Assembly (NCBI RefSeq): GCF_040081985.1
Contig: NZ_JBEBMH010000001.1
Location: forward strand, 434,001-498,000
Reading direction: 5' to 3'
Length of the DNA: 64,000 bases
Source: Kumtagia yinganensis
GTDB lineage: Bacteria; Pseudomonadota; Alphaproteobacteria; Rhizobiales; Rhizobiaceae
The notes beneath the pieces were generated by a model. That model was not told where the DNA came from and ran no database searches. It was given only the letters and a program-made list of their open reading frames with translations. Within the stretch, counting starts at the first letter, position 1. Every line of letters begins with the position of its first letter. This document shows positions 1 through 7,877 of the stretch, piece by piece. Made by a program: the position numbers and the translations under genes.

Positions 1-151
1 AGAAGGGGGATTTTCGCGCCAGCCTCACAGTCAATCGCCGACGTCGGAGATTGGCGGAAGCACTGCGGCAGTCTCCCACCTTCTCCCCTTGTGGGAGAAG
101 GTGTCGAGCCCGAAGGGCGAGACGGATGAGGGGTGTTCCAGCTTGGCTGGA
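1..151. repeat. Dispersed intergenic repeat, copy 1
   Basis: The non-coding left end of the window holds a stem CCTTCTCCCC/TGGGAGAAGG at about 79-101, followed by a tail containing GGATGAGGGGTGTTCCAGC. The same stem and tail recur at 40586-40780, and the tail alone at 46691-46735. The segment at about 8-55 matches, in inverted orientation, the part of the 40.7-kb copy that reads ATCTCC..GGCGATTG..GCGCGAAATTCCCCC. It is a repeat shared by intergenic spaces rather than a gene. It follows the 3' end of the binding-protein gene and could act as a terminator or mRNA-stabilising hairpin. Confidence 0.7.
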
Positions 152-237
152 CGACCGGCCGCGTGAGGCGGCCGGTCGCGAAACGTTCGACAATGCGCAA
201 CGGCGAAATCACTCTTCAAATCCGCCGAAGTCGCCGC

Positions 238-1665
238 TCAAGCCAGATGCCCCGCCTTGCGCAATGCGTCCTCCCATTGCTTCTGCACCTTCTCGCAGGC
301 GGTCTTGGCGTCCTGCTGGCCGATGAGGGCGGCGTTGAACTCGACGTTCATCATGTCGTTGAGCTGGAAGAATTCCGGGATGAGCGAGGTCGGGATGATC
401 TCCGCCGTCGAGGCAGCCTTCAGCGCGTCCGGCAGGTAGGGGAGCTTGGCGACGAGGTCGGGATCGGTGAAGGCCGAGGTGCGGCTGGCGTCGATCTGGT
501 ATTTTTCGACTTCGTACTTGTTGAAGTCCTTGCTGGTCATCCAGGTCAGCGCCAGCCAGGCGGCGTCCTTCTTGGCAGGATCGGCGTTCTTCGGGATGGC
601 CACGCCCCAGCCGCCCTGGATGGCGCGCGGCGTCTCGCCGGGTTTTGCCGGCACGGGGCCGGTGCCGGTCTTGTCGGCCACCATCGAGTTTTCGCCGTTG
701 AGGATCGGGCCGGCAATGGTCGACCAGAAGATCATCTGGGCGATCTTGCCGGTGGAGAAGCCGTCGACGTTTTCGGCGAAGCCGTATTTGGTGACGTTCT
801 TCGGCGCGTAGGGCAGGAGGTCGATCAGCATCTGCAGGGCGCCGATGCCTTCCGGCGAATTCACCTGCGGCATGAAATTCTTTTCCTTCGGCGAGCCGGT
901 CATCAGCTTGCCGCCGGTGGTGATGAAGCGCGTGTACCAGTCGACCGCGGCCAGCGAAAAATCATTGGCGCCGATGAAGGAGCACCCGGCGACGTCGTCG
1001 CTGTTCAGCTTTTCGGCTGCGGCCTTGAACTCGTCCCATGTGGCCGCAGGCTTCAGGCCGGCGGCATCGAACAGGTCCTTGCGGTAGAAATAGATGACCG
1101 AGCCGGAATGCAGGCCGGGAATGCCGTAAATATCCTTGCCCTGGCCGACCGTGCCGGTCGCCATGTCGAAGATGCCGACATTGGCCATGGCCGGCGGCAG
1201 GAAGTCGGCGATGTCCCAGTCGGGCGGGGTCTTCGACGGATCGTCGATATAGGCGTTGAGCTGCTCGTAATAACCGCCGCCGACCTGCTGGGTGGTGAGG
1301 AAACCCAGATATTCGATCAGCTCGAACGACGACTTGTCGGCCTTGAGGTTCTGCAGCGTCTTCTCGATCAGCGCGCCGAGGGCCGGCGAGGTGATCTCCA
1401 TTTCCATGCCGGTTTCTTCGGTGAACTTCGGCAGCATGTCGGCCAGCGCGCGGTGGTCGTTCTCGTCACCCGTCATCAGGATCGAGAGTTTCGTGCCTGC
1501 ATGCTTCTTCCAGTCGAAATCGGCGGCGAGCGCCGGGTCCATTCCGAAGCGCCCGGCCAGCGCGGCCGAAAGGCCGAGCATGCCGGCGCTCCGCAGCAGG
1601 CGGCGGCGGTCGATCGAGGCATGCGCGAGCGCGTTCAAAACGCCTGTCTTGGTGCTGTCGTCCAT
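238..1665 (-). CDS. ABC transporter substrate-binding protein, family 1 (sugar type)
   Basis: Periplasmic solute-binding protein of 475 aa that would deliver a carbohydrate-like ligand to an ABC importer. The N-terminus carries a Tat-type signal (DRRRLLRSAGM at residues 19-29, then an alanine-rich stretch ending ALAADF). The mature part has the family-1 layout: KLSILMTGDEN strand near the start, YGIPGLHSGSVIYFYRKDLF hinge region and a C-terminal lobe with GGWGVAIPKNA. The start is an ATG preceded by GGGAGGA with 4-nt spacing. No permease or ATPase is adjacent within the window, so its partners probably lie to the left. It is divergent from an SDR-LacI pair, which suggests LacI control. The ligand cannot be named. 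Confidence 0.88.
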   Translation of the reverse strand: MDDSTKTGVLNALAHASIDRRRLLRSAGMLGLSAALAGRFGMDPALAADFDWKKHAGTKLSILMTGDENDHRALADMLPKFTEETGMEMEITSPALGALIEKTLQNLKADKSSFELIEYLGFLTTQQVGGGYYEQLNAYIDDPSKTPPDWDIADFLPPAMANVGIFDMATGTVGQGKDIYGIPGLHSGSVIYFYRKDLFDAAGLKPAATWDEFKAAAEKLNSDDVAGCSFIGANDFSLAAVDWYTRFITTGGKLMTGSPKEKNFMPQVNSPEGIGALQMLIDLLPYAPKNVTKYGFAENVDGFSTGKIAQMIFWSTIAGPILNGENSMVADKTGTGPVPAKPGETPRAIQGGWGVAIPKNADPAKKDAAWLALTWMTSKDFNKYEVEKYQIDASRTSAFTDPDLVAKLPYLPDALKAASTAEIIPTSLIPEFFQLNDMMNVEFNAALIGQQDAKTACEKVQKQWEDALRKAGHLA

Positions 1666-1739
1666 ATTTTCCTCCCGAGGTGAAACGCCAAGCTAGAAAC
1701 GTCGGCTTATGCCAAGCTAACTACGCTGCTTCGAACTAG

Positions 1740-1840
1740 TCAATCGTTTGAGTGACGCCTTGTTATCGATTCCATCTGAAATTCCGAAAAAATGCGCGGA
1801 GCGGACGAATTCTTGACCCGCAATCTAGTCAAACCATTGC
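1740..1840. promoter_or_regulatory. Candidate LacI-family operators between divergent genes
   Basis: The 264-bp divergent intergenic region contains TCAATCGTTTGA at 1740-1751, which fits the LacI-family half-site pattern TCAAnCGnTTGA. A related but weaker element, TCAAACCATTGC, lies at 1829-1840. Both sit between the binding-protein gene and the SDR-LacI operon. Assignment to the LacI protein encoded at 2730 is inferred from position and dyad symmetry. Confidence 0.4.
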
Positions 1841-1929
1841 CTAAATTCCCGATCGGGTCTTTTCTAGGCGTGGGAGCGCTCCGCAAACCCGGAGCGAAAT
1901 GCCGGAACCGGATTGGGAGAAAATTGGTC

Positions 1930-2733
1930 ATGAGCGGGAAAAGTGTCGTCGTCACCGGCTGCGGAACCGGCATAGGCAGGGCCATCGCCTTGCGGCTCGC
2001 GGCCGATGGATGGAGCGTGGTCGGACTGGAGCTGAACCCGGAGACCGGCGGAAAGACCCGGGCGGACCTCGGCGCCGGCCACGACGTGATCATCGGCGAT
2101 GCTTCCGAGCGCGCTGTGCTGGCCGCTGCGCGTGAAAAGGCCGAGACGTTCGCTCCGTTGTGCGGTTGGGTGAACAATGTCGGCATAGCCCTGATGGGCA
2201 ATCTGCACGAGCCGAAGGAGCCCGAGGTCGAGCGGCTGATGAAGGTTAATCTGATGTCGCATTTCTGGGGATCGTCGGAGGCGATCTCCACCTGGGTGCG
2301 GCAGCGCAGGGTGGGCGCCATCGTCAACGTTTCGTCGGTGCACGGCCGCTCGGCCTTCAACATGTGGGCGGCCTATGACTGCGCCAAAGCCGGCATCGAC
2401 GCGCTGACCCGCTACATCGCCGTCGAATACGGGCCGGTCGGCATCCGCGCCAATGCGGTGGCGCCGGGCGCTATCCGCACGCCGCTGGTCAGCCAGGTGA
2501 TCCGCGAGAGCCCGGACCCCATAATTGCCGAGCGCGAAATGTCGATCCAGCACCCGCTGGAGCGCATCGGCGAGCCGGAGGAGGTGGCCGCGGCCGTCGC
2601 CTGGCTGCTCTCGGATGAGGCTTCTTTCGTCACCGGGCAGTCGCTGGCGGTCGATGGCGGCTTGACCTCGCGCTGCTATCGATACAATCCGGATGCGCAA
2701 TTGCTTGCCCGCTATCAGGAGGCGCGTGCTTGA
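1930..2733 (+). CDS. SDR family NAD(P)-dependent oxidoreductase
   Basis: Classical short-chain dehydrogenase/reductase of 267 aa. The cofactor glycine motif TGCGTGIGRA is at residues 9-18, the NNVG motif follows near residue 81, the catalytic Ser is in NVSSVHG and the YxxxK pair is in YDCAKAG. The C-terminus has the usual TGQSLAVDGG. The ATG at 1930 was chosen because it begins just before the Rossmann strand; the reading frame is open further upstream, but the extra N-terminus would be atypical. The stop overlaps the TTG start of the LacI gene by 4 nt, so the two are cotranscribed. Probably oxidises or reduces a sugar or polyol imported by the neighbouring system; the substrate is unknown. 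Confidence 0.88.
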   Translation: MSGKSVVVTGCGTGIGRAIALRLAADGWSVVGLELNPETGGKTRADLGAGHDVIIGDASERAVLAAAREKAETFAPLCGWVNNVGIALMGNLHEPKEPEVERLMKVNLMSHFWGSSEAISTWVRQRRVGAIVNVSSVHGRSAFNMWAAYDCAKAGIDALTRYIAVEYGPVGIRANAVAPGAIRTPLVSQVIRESPDPIIAEREMSIQHPLERIGEPEEVAAAVAWLLSDEASFVTGQSLAVDGGLTSRCYRYNPDAQLLARYQEARA

Positions 2734-3773
2734 CTGAATCGCCGCGTCCCCGGCCAGCCACGCTGAAGGACATCGCCACGGCCGTCGGCGTCGACATTTC
2801 GACGGCGTCGAAGGTCGTCAATGGCGGCGGCATCAGCGTGCGCCCGGAGACGCGCAAGGCGATCCTCGACGAGGCGGCGCGGCTCAACTACCGGCCGCAT
2901 GCGCTGGCTCGGAATTTACGGACGCGGCGCACCGGCGCCATCGGCGTGCTGCTGCCCGACCTCACCAACCCGATCTATGCGGCGACGATCCGCGGGGCGG
3001 TGCGGCGGGCCGAGGAACTGGGCTACGTCACGCTGGTCGCCGAGGCGCAGGACGACGCGGCCTCGGCGTCGATCTACAGCAAGCTTGTGGCTGAGCGGCG
3101 CATCGACGGTTTTATCATCGCGGTCGCTGCCAAGCGCGACCTGATCGCGGCGATCGATGCGCAGCCGGTGCCACATGTCTTCGTCAACCGCCGCGCCAGC
3201 ATAGGGCGCAGTGTTACCGTGGATGACGAGGCCGCGGCACGGCTTGCGGCGCGCACGCTGATCGAGGCGGGGCACAAGCGGTTGGGTTTCATCGGCGATT
3301 CTGACGAGATGGACACGGCGCGCCGCCGCCGTGCCGGCTTTTTCGGGGAGGCGAGGAAGGCGGGACTGCCTGATGTAGTGGATGCGGTCGAACCCTATTC
3401 GCGGCGGGGCGGCTTCGATGCCTGCCTGAAGCTGCTTGCCGCAAAACCGCGTCCCACCGGCATCTTCGCATCCAACCTTCTGGTCGGCATCAGCGCACTG
3501 GCCGCCGCGCGCAGCCTTGGGGTGCGGGTGCCGGAGGATCTCTCCATGGTGACGCTCGACTTCGAGGACGCCAACTATTCCGCGCCGCCGCTGACGGCGA
3601 TCGCGATGCCGCTCGACGAGATGGGCACGCTCGCCGTCGAGGAACTGCACGCCATGATCGAAGGCCGCGAGCCGAAGGATGTCGTGGTCGACGTCGCGCC
3701 GACGCTGATTTCGCGCGCCTCGGTGGCGCCGCCGCCGAAGTGGCCCGACTCTCCCGCTGACGCAGGTCAATAG
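2730..3773 (+). CDS. LacI family transcriptional regulator
   Basis: DNA-binding sugar-responsive repressor of 347 aa. The N-terminal helix-turn-helix and hinge are clear (LKDIATAVGVDISTASKVVN at residues 12-31, then LNYRPHALARNLRTRRT), followed by a periplasmic-binding-like effector domain starting IGVLLPDLTNPIYA and including GHKRLGFIGD. It starts with TTG inside the 3' end of the SDR gene (4-nt overlap), so it is translated from the same transcript. It most likely controls the divergent binding-protein gene and its own operon through the sites noted upstream. Length and domains are complete for the family. Confidence 0.93.
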   Translation: MTESPRPRPATLKDIATAVGVDISTASKVVNGGGISVRPETRKAILDEAARLNYRPHALARNLRTRRTGAIGVLLPDLTNPIYAATIRGAVRRAEELGYVTLVAEAQDDAASASIYSKLVAERRIDGFIIAVAAKRDLIAAIDAQPVPHVFVNRRASIGRSVTVDDEAAARLAARTLIEAGHKRLGFIGDSDEMDTARRRRAGFFGEARKAGLPDVVDAVEPYSRRGGFDACLKLLAAKPRPTGIFASNLLVGISALAAARSLGVRVPEDLSMVTLDFEDANYSAPPLTAIAMPLDEMGTLAVEELHAMIEGREPKDVVVDVAPTLISRASVAPPPKWPDSPADAGQ

Positions 3774-3796
3774 CAATTGAGCTTTGTTGACAAATG

Positions 3797-4004
3797 ATCC
3801 TCCCCGCCTCGCCTTTGGCGAGACGCGGAGGCATCACCCCCTTGTATCTGCACGAGAGTGATTTTGTGCGATTGCAGCGACTGAACCTCGAACCGGATGG
3901 CCATCCGGTTCGAGGTTCAGTCGCTGCAATCGCACAAAATCACTCTCGTGCAGATACAAGGGGGTGATGCCGAGACGAACCGGCGAAGCCGGTTCGGGGA
4001 GGAT
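3797..4004. repeat. 208-bp symmetric palindrome with side hairpins
   Basis: The sequence is symmetric about position 3900/3901. The central 142 bp (3830-3971) is a perfect palindrome with no spacer. Flanking it at exactly mirrored positions are two non-identical small stems: CTCGCC-TTT-GGCGAG at 3808-3822 and CGAACCGGC-GAA-GCCGGTTCG at 3976-3996. Mirrored ATCCTCCCCG and CGGGGAGGAT close the ends. It lies between the convergent LacI and Lrp genes, so it could be a bidirectional terminator or a palindromic mobile unit. Perfect spacer-free palindromes of this size are usually unstable, so an assembly fold-back of the central part is also possible, although the diverged mirrored side stems argue against a simple artefact. 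Confidence 0.9.
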
Positions 4005-4030
4005 AACGCCCATATGCGATAGTCCAGCTA

Positions 4031-4510
4031 TCAGGTCGGAGGGTAAGTGCCCAACGGCAATATCTCCGACCGCTTGACCTGCTTCAACGCAAAGCTGCTT
4101 TCGATCGACGCGACATTGTCGAGCCGCGTCAGCTTGGCCTTCAGAAACTCCTCATAAGCATCAAGGTCGCGCACGACGATGCGCAGCAGATAGTCGCGCT
4201 GGCCGGTCATCAGGTAGCAGTCCAGCACTTCCGGCCAGCGCGTCACCGCCTGCGAGAAGCGGTCGAGGTCTTCCTCGCGCTGCCGCTCCAACTTGATCGA
4301 AGCGAAAGCGCTGATCGGCAGGCCGGCCTTCTTCTGGTCGATGACCGCCGTATAGCCCTTGATGATGCCGTCCTGCTCCATCAGTCGCACGCGCCGCGCG
4401 CATGGCGAGGCGGACAGCCCGACCTTGTCCGCAAGGTCCTGGGTGGTGATCTTCCCGTCCATCTGGATGGCGGCGATGATCTTTCGGTCGATCTCGTCCA
4501 GTTCGCGCAT
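4031..4510 (-). CDS. Lrp/AsnC family transcriptional regulator
   Basis: Amino-acid-responsive regulator of 159 aa. It has the N-terminal winged HTH (LDEIDRKIIAAIQMDGKITT, then DLADKVGLSASPCARRVRLM) and the C-terminal RAM/ligand domain with GQRDYLLRIVVRDLDAYEEF and the ending VKRSEILPL. Full length for the family. It is divergent from the E1 dehydrogenase gene at 4640, and a perfect dyad lies between them. This arrangement resembles Pseudomonas putida mdeR-mdeB, where an Lrp-type protein controls a homodimeric 2-oxobutyrate dehydrogenase E1, but no methionine gamma-lyase gene is present here. Control of the neighbour is inferred. Confidence 0.93.
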   Translation of the reverse strand: MRELDEIDRKIIAAIQMDGKITTQDLADKVGLSASPCARRVRLMEQDGIIKGYTAVIDQKKAGLPISAFASIKLERQREEDLDRFSQAVTRWPEVLDCYLMTGQRDYLLRIVVRDLDAYEEFLKAKLTRLDNVASIESSFALKQVKRSEILPLGTYPPT

Positions 4511-4540
4511 TGGTGATTTTTCCGCGTTTGCATGGTCACG

Positions 4541-4557
4541 TTGGCGGAATCCGCCAA
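4541..4557. promoter_or_regulatory. Perfect dyad, likely Lrp-type operator
   Basis: TTGGCGGAATCCGCCAA is a perfect inverted repeat with 8-bp arms and a 1-bp centre. It lies 31 bp upstream of the Lrp-family start and 83 bp upstream of the E1 start. A looser relative containing TTGGCCGCA and TGCGGA follows at about 4582-4600. Position between divergent regulator and target supports an operator; binding is inferred. Confidence 0.55.
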
Positions 4558-4639
4558 TTCAAACCATCCCAGAAGCCGAGATTGGCCGCAATATGCGGAT
4601 AGTCCCTGCTAAGATCGATTGTGCTTCGGGGAGGTTTTC

Positions 4640-7033
4640 ATGAGCAGGCACGATCTCGAAACGCTCGCGGCGCTGGAACGCAAGGTGCTTTGGCTGGCGA
4701 CATGGATGATCCACAACGCCAATCATCTGCGCGACAGCGATGACGGGCTGAAGGTCGGAGGGCATCAGGCATCCTCGGCGTCGCTGGCGACGATCATGAC
4801 GGCGCTCTATTTTTCGGCGCTGCGCCCCGAGGACCGCGTTGCGGTCAAGCCGCACGCCAGCCCGATCTTTCACGCGATCCAATACCTGCTCGGCAACCAG
4901 AGCCTCGAAAAGCTCCAGAACTTTCGCGGCTACAAGGGCGCACAATCCTATCCGTCGCGGACGAAGGACGTCGATGATGTGGATTTTTCGACCGGCTCGG
5001 TCGGCCTCGGCGTAGCGCAGACGCTGTTCTCGGCGCTGGCGCAGGACTATGTGCGCGCAAAAGGCTGGGGGCTCGAGCGGCCGGAAGGCAAGATGGTGGC
5101 GCTCATCGGCGACGCCGAGATGGACGAAGGCAACATTTTCGAGGCGCTGCTGGAGGGCTGGAAACACGGCGTTCGCAACACCTGGTGGGTGGTCGACTAT
5201 AACAGGCAGAGCCTCGATGCCGTGGTGCGCGAAGGGCTTTGGGCGCGATTCGAGGCGATCTTCCGCAATTTCGGCTGGGATGTCGTCATCCTCAAGCATG
5301 GCGAATTGCAGCAGCAGGCGTTTTCCGAGCCGGGAGGCGAGAAGCTGCGCGAATGGATCGACGCCTGCCCGAACCAGCTCTATTCGGCGCTGACTTTCCA
5401 GGGCGGGGCCGCCTGGCGCAAGCGCCTCAGCGATGATCTCGGCGACCAGGGGCCGGTGTCGCGGCTGATCGACAGCCGCAGCGACGACGAACTGGCACGG
5501 CTGATGGGCAATCTCGGCGGCCACGACCTGCCGAGCATCCTCGATGCCTTCGAACAAGCCCGCAAGCATGACCGCCCGACCTGCTTCATCGCCTATACGA
5601 TCAAGGGTTTCGGATTGCCGCTGGCGGGCCACAAGGACAATCATGCGGGGCTGATGACGCCGACCCAGGTCGAGTCCCTGCGCAAGATCATGGCTGTCCG
5701 GGAAGGACGTGAATGGGAGCGGTTCGAAGGGATCAAAATCCCTGAAGCCGTCCTCAAGCGCTTCCTCTCGGCGGTCCCATTTGTCCAGGCCGGTCGTAGG
5801 CGCTATTCGGCCCCGGCCATCGCCGTGCCGGAGGCGCTGGCCTTTTCGCCGCAGGCGGCGATGTCGACCCAGCAGGGGTTTGGCCTGCTGATGCATGAGA
5901 TCGGCAAGAGTGATACGCCGCTCGCCGACCGCGTCGTCACCACCTCGCCCGACGTGACGGTCTCGACCAATCTCGGCGCCTGGGTCAACCGGCGCGGCCT
6001 GTTCGCGCGCGATGAACTGGCTGACGTGTTCAAGGCGGAGCGCATTCCCTCGACCTACAACTGGACCTTTTCGCCAAAAGGCCAGCACATGGAACTCGGC
6101 ATCGCCGAGATGAACCTGTTCATCATGCTGTCGGCGCTCGGCCTGTCGCATTCGATCTTCGGCGAAAGGCTGCTGCCGGTCGGCACGCTCTACGATCCGT
6201 TCATCGAGCGCGGCCTCGATGCGCTGAACTACGCCTGCTATCAGGACGCGCGTTTCATCCTCGCGGCGACCCCTTCGGGTGTGACGCTCGCGCCGGAGGG
6301 CGGGGCGCACCAGTCGATCGCCACGCCGCTGATCGGCATGGCGCAGGACGGGCTGGCGAGTTTCGAGCCGGCCTATGTGGATGAGCTTGCGACGATCCTG
6401 CGCTGGTCGTTCGACTATATGCAGCGTTCGGGCGAGGCAGAGCCGGATGCGCGGAGTTGGCTGCGCGACTTGACCGGCGGGTCGGTCTATCTGCGCCTTT
6501 CCACCCGCAACATCGAGCAGCCAAAGCGAGCGATCGGACCCGACCTTGCCCAGGACATGATCGACGGCGCCTACTGGATGCGCCGGCCGGGGCCGAATGC
6601 GCAGGTCGTCGTCGCCTATACCGGCGCGGTCGCGCCGGAAGCCATCGAGGCGGTCGGGCTGATGGCCGAGGACCGGCGCGACGTCGGCCTGCTCGCCGTC
6701 ACCTCCGCCGACCGCCTGAACGCCGGCTGGACCGCCGCGTCTCGGGCGCGCGAGCAGGGCGCTTCCCAGGCGCTGAGCCATATCGAGCGGCTGCTGCTTG
6801 GCGTGCCGCCGCATTGTGCTCTGATCACCGTGCTGGACGGGCATCCGGCGACGCTCGCCTGGCTGGGCTCGGTGATGGGGCATCGCACGCGCTCGCTCGG
6901 CGTCGAACATTTCGGCCAGACCGGCACCATCGCCGATCTCTACCGCCACTTCGGCATCGACGCGCGCGGCATCATCACCGCGGCGCAGGCGGTCGCGCCG
7001 GGGCGGCCGATCCGGCATTTGCGGGCGGTGTAA
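4640..7033 (+). CDS. Homodimeric 2-oxoacid dehydrogenase E1 component (AceE-like)
   Basis: ThDP-dependent E1 subunit of 797 aa related to AceE, decarboxylating pyruvate or a similar 2-oxoacid and passing the acyl group to an E2. AceE-type features are an N-terminal transketolase fold (KVGGHQASSASLATIMTALY), the ThDP/Mg site GDAEMDEGNIFEALLEGW followed by VVDYNRQSLD, and a pyrimidine-binding domain with HMELGIAEMN. The ATG at 4640 follows GGGGAGG with 5-nt spacing; a TTG seven codons earlier is less likely. It is about 90 aa shorter than enteric AceE and has no E2 or E3 gene beside it. The adjacent Lrp regulator suggests an amino-acid-derived oxoacid such as 2-oxobutyrate, so it may be MdeB-like rather than housekeeping pyruvate dehydrogenase. 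Confidence 0.82.
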   Translation: MSRHDLETLAALERKVLWLATWMIHNANHLRDSDDGLKVGGHQASSASLATIMTALYFSALRPEDRVAVKPHASPIFHAIQYLLGNQSLEKLQNFRGYKGAQSYPSRTKDVDDVDFSTGSVGLGVAQTLFSALAQDYVRAKGWGLERPEGKMVALIGDAEMDEGNIFEALLEGWKHGVRNTWWVVDYNRQSLDAVVREGLWARFEAIFRNFGWDVVILKHGELQQQAFSEPGGEKLREWIDACPNQLYSALTFQGGAAWRKRLSDDLGDQGPVSRLIDSRSDDELARLMGNLGGHDLPSILDAFEQARKHDRPTCFIAYTIKGFGLPLAGHKDNHAGLMTPTQVESLRKIMAVREGREWERFEGIKIPEAVLKRFLSAVPFVQAGRRRYSAPAIAVPEALAFSPQAAMSTQQGFGLLMHEIGKSDTPLADRVVTTSPDVTVSTNLGAWVNRRGLFARDELADVFKAERIPSTYNWTFSPKGQHMELGIAEMNLFIMLSALGLSHSIFGERLLPVGTLYDPFIERGLDALNYACYQDARFILAATPSGVTLAPEGGAHQSIATPLIGMAQDGLASFEPAYVDELATILRWSFDYMQRSGEAEPDARSWLRDLTGGSVYLRLSTRNIEQPKRAIGPDLAQDMIDGAYWMRRPGPNAQVVVAYTGAVAPEAIEAVGLMAEDRRDVGLLAVTSADRLNAGWTAASRAREQGASQALSHIERLLLGVPPHCALITVLDGHPATLAWLGSVMGHRTRSLGVEHFGQTGTIADLYRHFGIDARGIITAAQAVAPGRPIRHLRAV

Positions 7034-7152
7034 TACCGGCGGCGGTCAACCTTGATCGCCATTGGCATCGGAATACCAGCGCATGCGCCGCCAAGCGCAC
7101 CAGGCGGATGGCGTTCGAATCCGCGACAAGTCAAACCCTGCATGTGCGGCCG

Positions 7153-7596
7153 TCACGACGTATCGATACGTCCCGCCTCGGGGCAGGCCATTGCGCGCCG
7201 CGCCTCCATTACCTGATCTCGCCGCGCCATCGCCGCCGCGCGGTGCGTAACACTTCGATTTGGCTCGCTGCGAAACAGCCGCCGCCCAACAGGAGCCTTC
7301 AAGCCGCCGAAGACGAAGGCCAGCGCGCGCAAGCAGCGGGCGAGCCGCAAAGCCTCGGCGCAGCCATCGGCCTCAACCCCGCCCGCCGCAGTCGGGGGCA
7401 AGGCAAGCGCGCCGTCGGCCTGGCCGATAGCAAACGCCCGCGCAACGGCCTCCGCCGGCCGCAGCATCGAAAGCACCAGAACGCGAATCCAGAGCGGCAG
7501 GACGCAAAGGAACTCGGCCAGAACGGCCAGCCTAATCAGCGTCGCTGCGATGCTCTCCAGCGTCTCCTGCTCATATTGGCGTTCCGCCCGGTCCAT
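7153..7596 (-). CDS. Hypothetical protein with LRPAEA motif
   Basis: Unrecognised protein of 147 aa. The ATG at 7596 is preceded by CGGAGG with 5-nt spacing, which supports translation. The N-terminal third is hydrophobic (residues about 14-45, including LAEFLCVLPLWIRVLVLSML), then comes LRPAEAVARAFAIG, and a later helix ALRLARCLRALAFVFGGL. The LRPAEA..R motif and a downstream RLA.RL..LA helix are shared with the hypothetical protein at 57243-58244, so the two appear to be distant paralogues. It sits alone, convergent with the E1 gene. A membrane-associated location is inferred from hydrophobicity; no function can be given. Confidence 0.6.
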   Translation of the reverse strand: MDRAERQYEQETLESIAATLIRLAVLAEFLCVLPLWIRVLVLSMLRPAEAVARAFAIGQADGALALPPTAAGGVEADGCAEALRLARCLRALAFVFGGLKAPVGRRLFRSEPNRSVTHRAAAMARRDQVMEARRAMACPEAGRIDTS

Positions 7597-7785
7597 CTCA
7601 GCCTCCGTTCGAGGCACACAATAACAGCGGGCTGGAAAAGATCAAGGAATTTTTTCCTATTCATCTCATCCTTCCAGCATGGCATCGTATCAGTGTGGAA
7701 GACCATGCAATGCCCGATACCGGCGGCGAGCAAGTTCAAAGGCCCTGGCATAATACCGCCGCCTGTTTGTTTTGACCAGGGCACT

Positions 7786-7833
7786 CCCCCTTACTGTGCT
7801 GCCGGGAGAGAAGTCCGGCAGGACAGTGAGGGG
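7786..7833. repeat. CTGCCGG-type palindromic repeat
   Basis: An imperfect inverted repeat with arms CCCCCTTACTGTGCTGCCGG (7786-7805) and CCGGCAGGACAGTGAGGGG (7815-7833). The arms resemble the longer palindrome at 26465-26615 (CCCCCCTCTGTCCTGCCGG), so it is a dispersed element. It lies 44 bp past the stop of the CocE-type hydrolase gene and may act as its terminator. The remaining spacer from 7597 to 7877 shows nothing else recognisable. Confidence 0.6.
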
Positions 7834-7877
7834 CGGCGCCGGTCAAGAAAAATGACCCTTGCCACAACGCATGCCGA

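Noticed and set aside
133..1683. Long open frame antisense to the binding-protein gene
   Set aside because: It is a mirror of a clear ABC binding-protein gene in GC-rich DNA and has no family motifs or ribosome site.
4559..7018. 819-codon open frame opposite the E1 dehydrogenase
   Set aside because: Composition is Arg/His/Asp-rich as expected for antisense of a high-GC gene; the plus-strand gene has unambiguous ThDP motifs.
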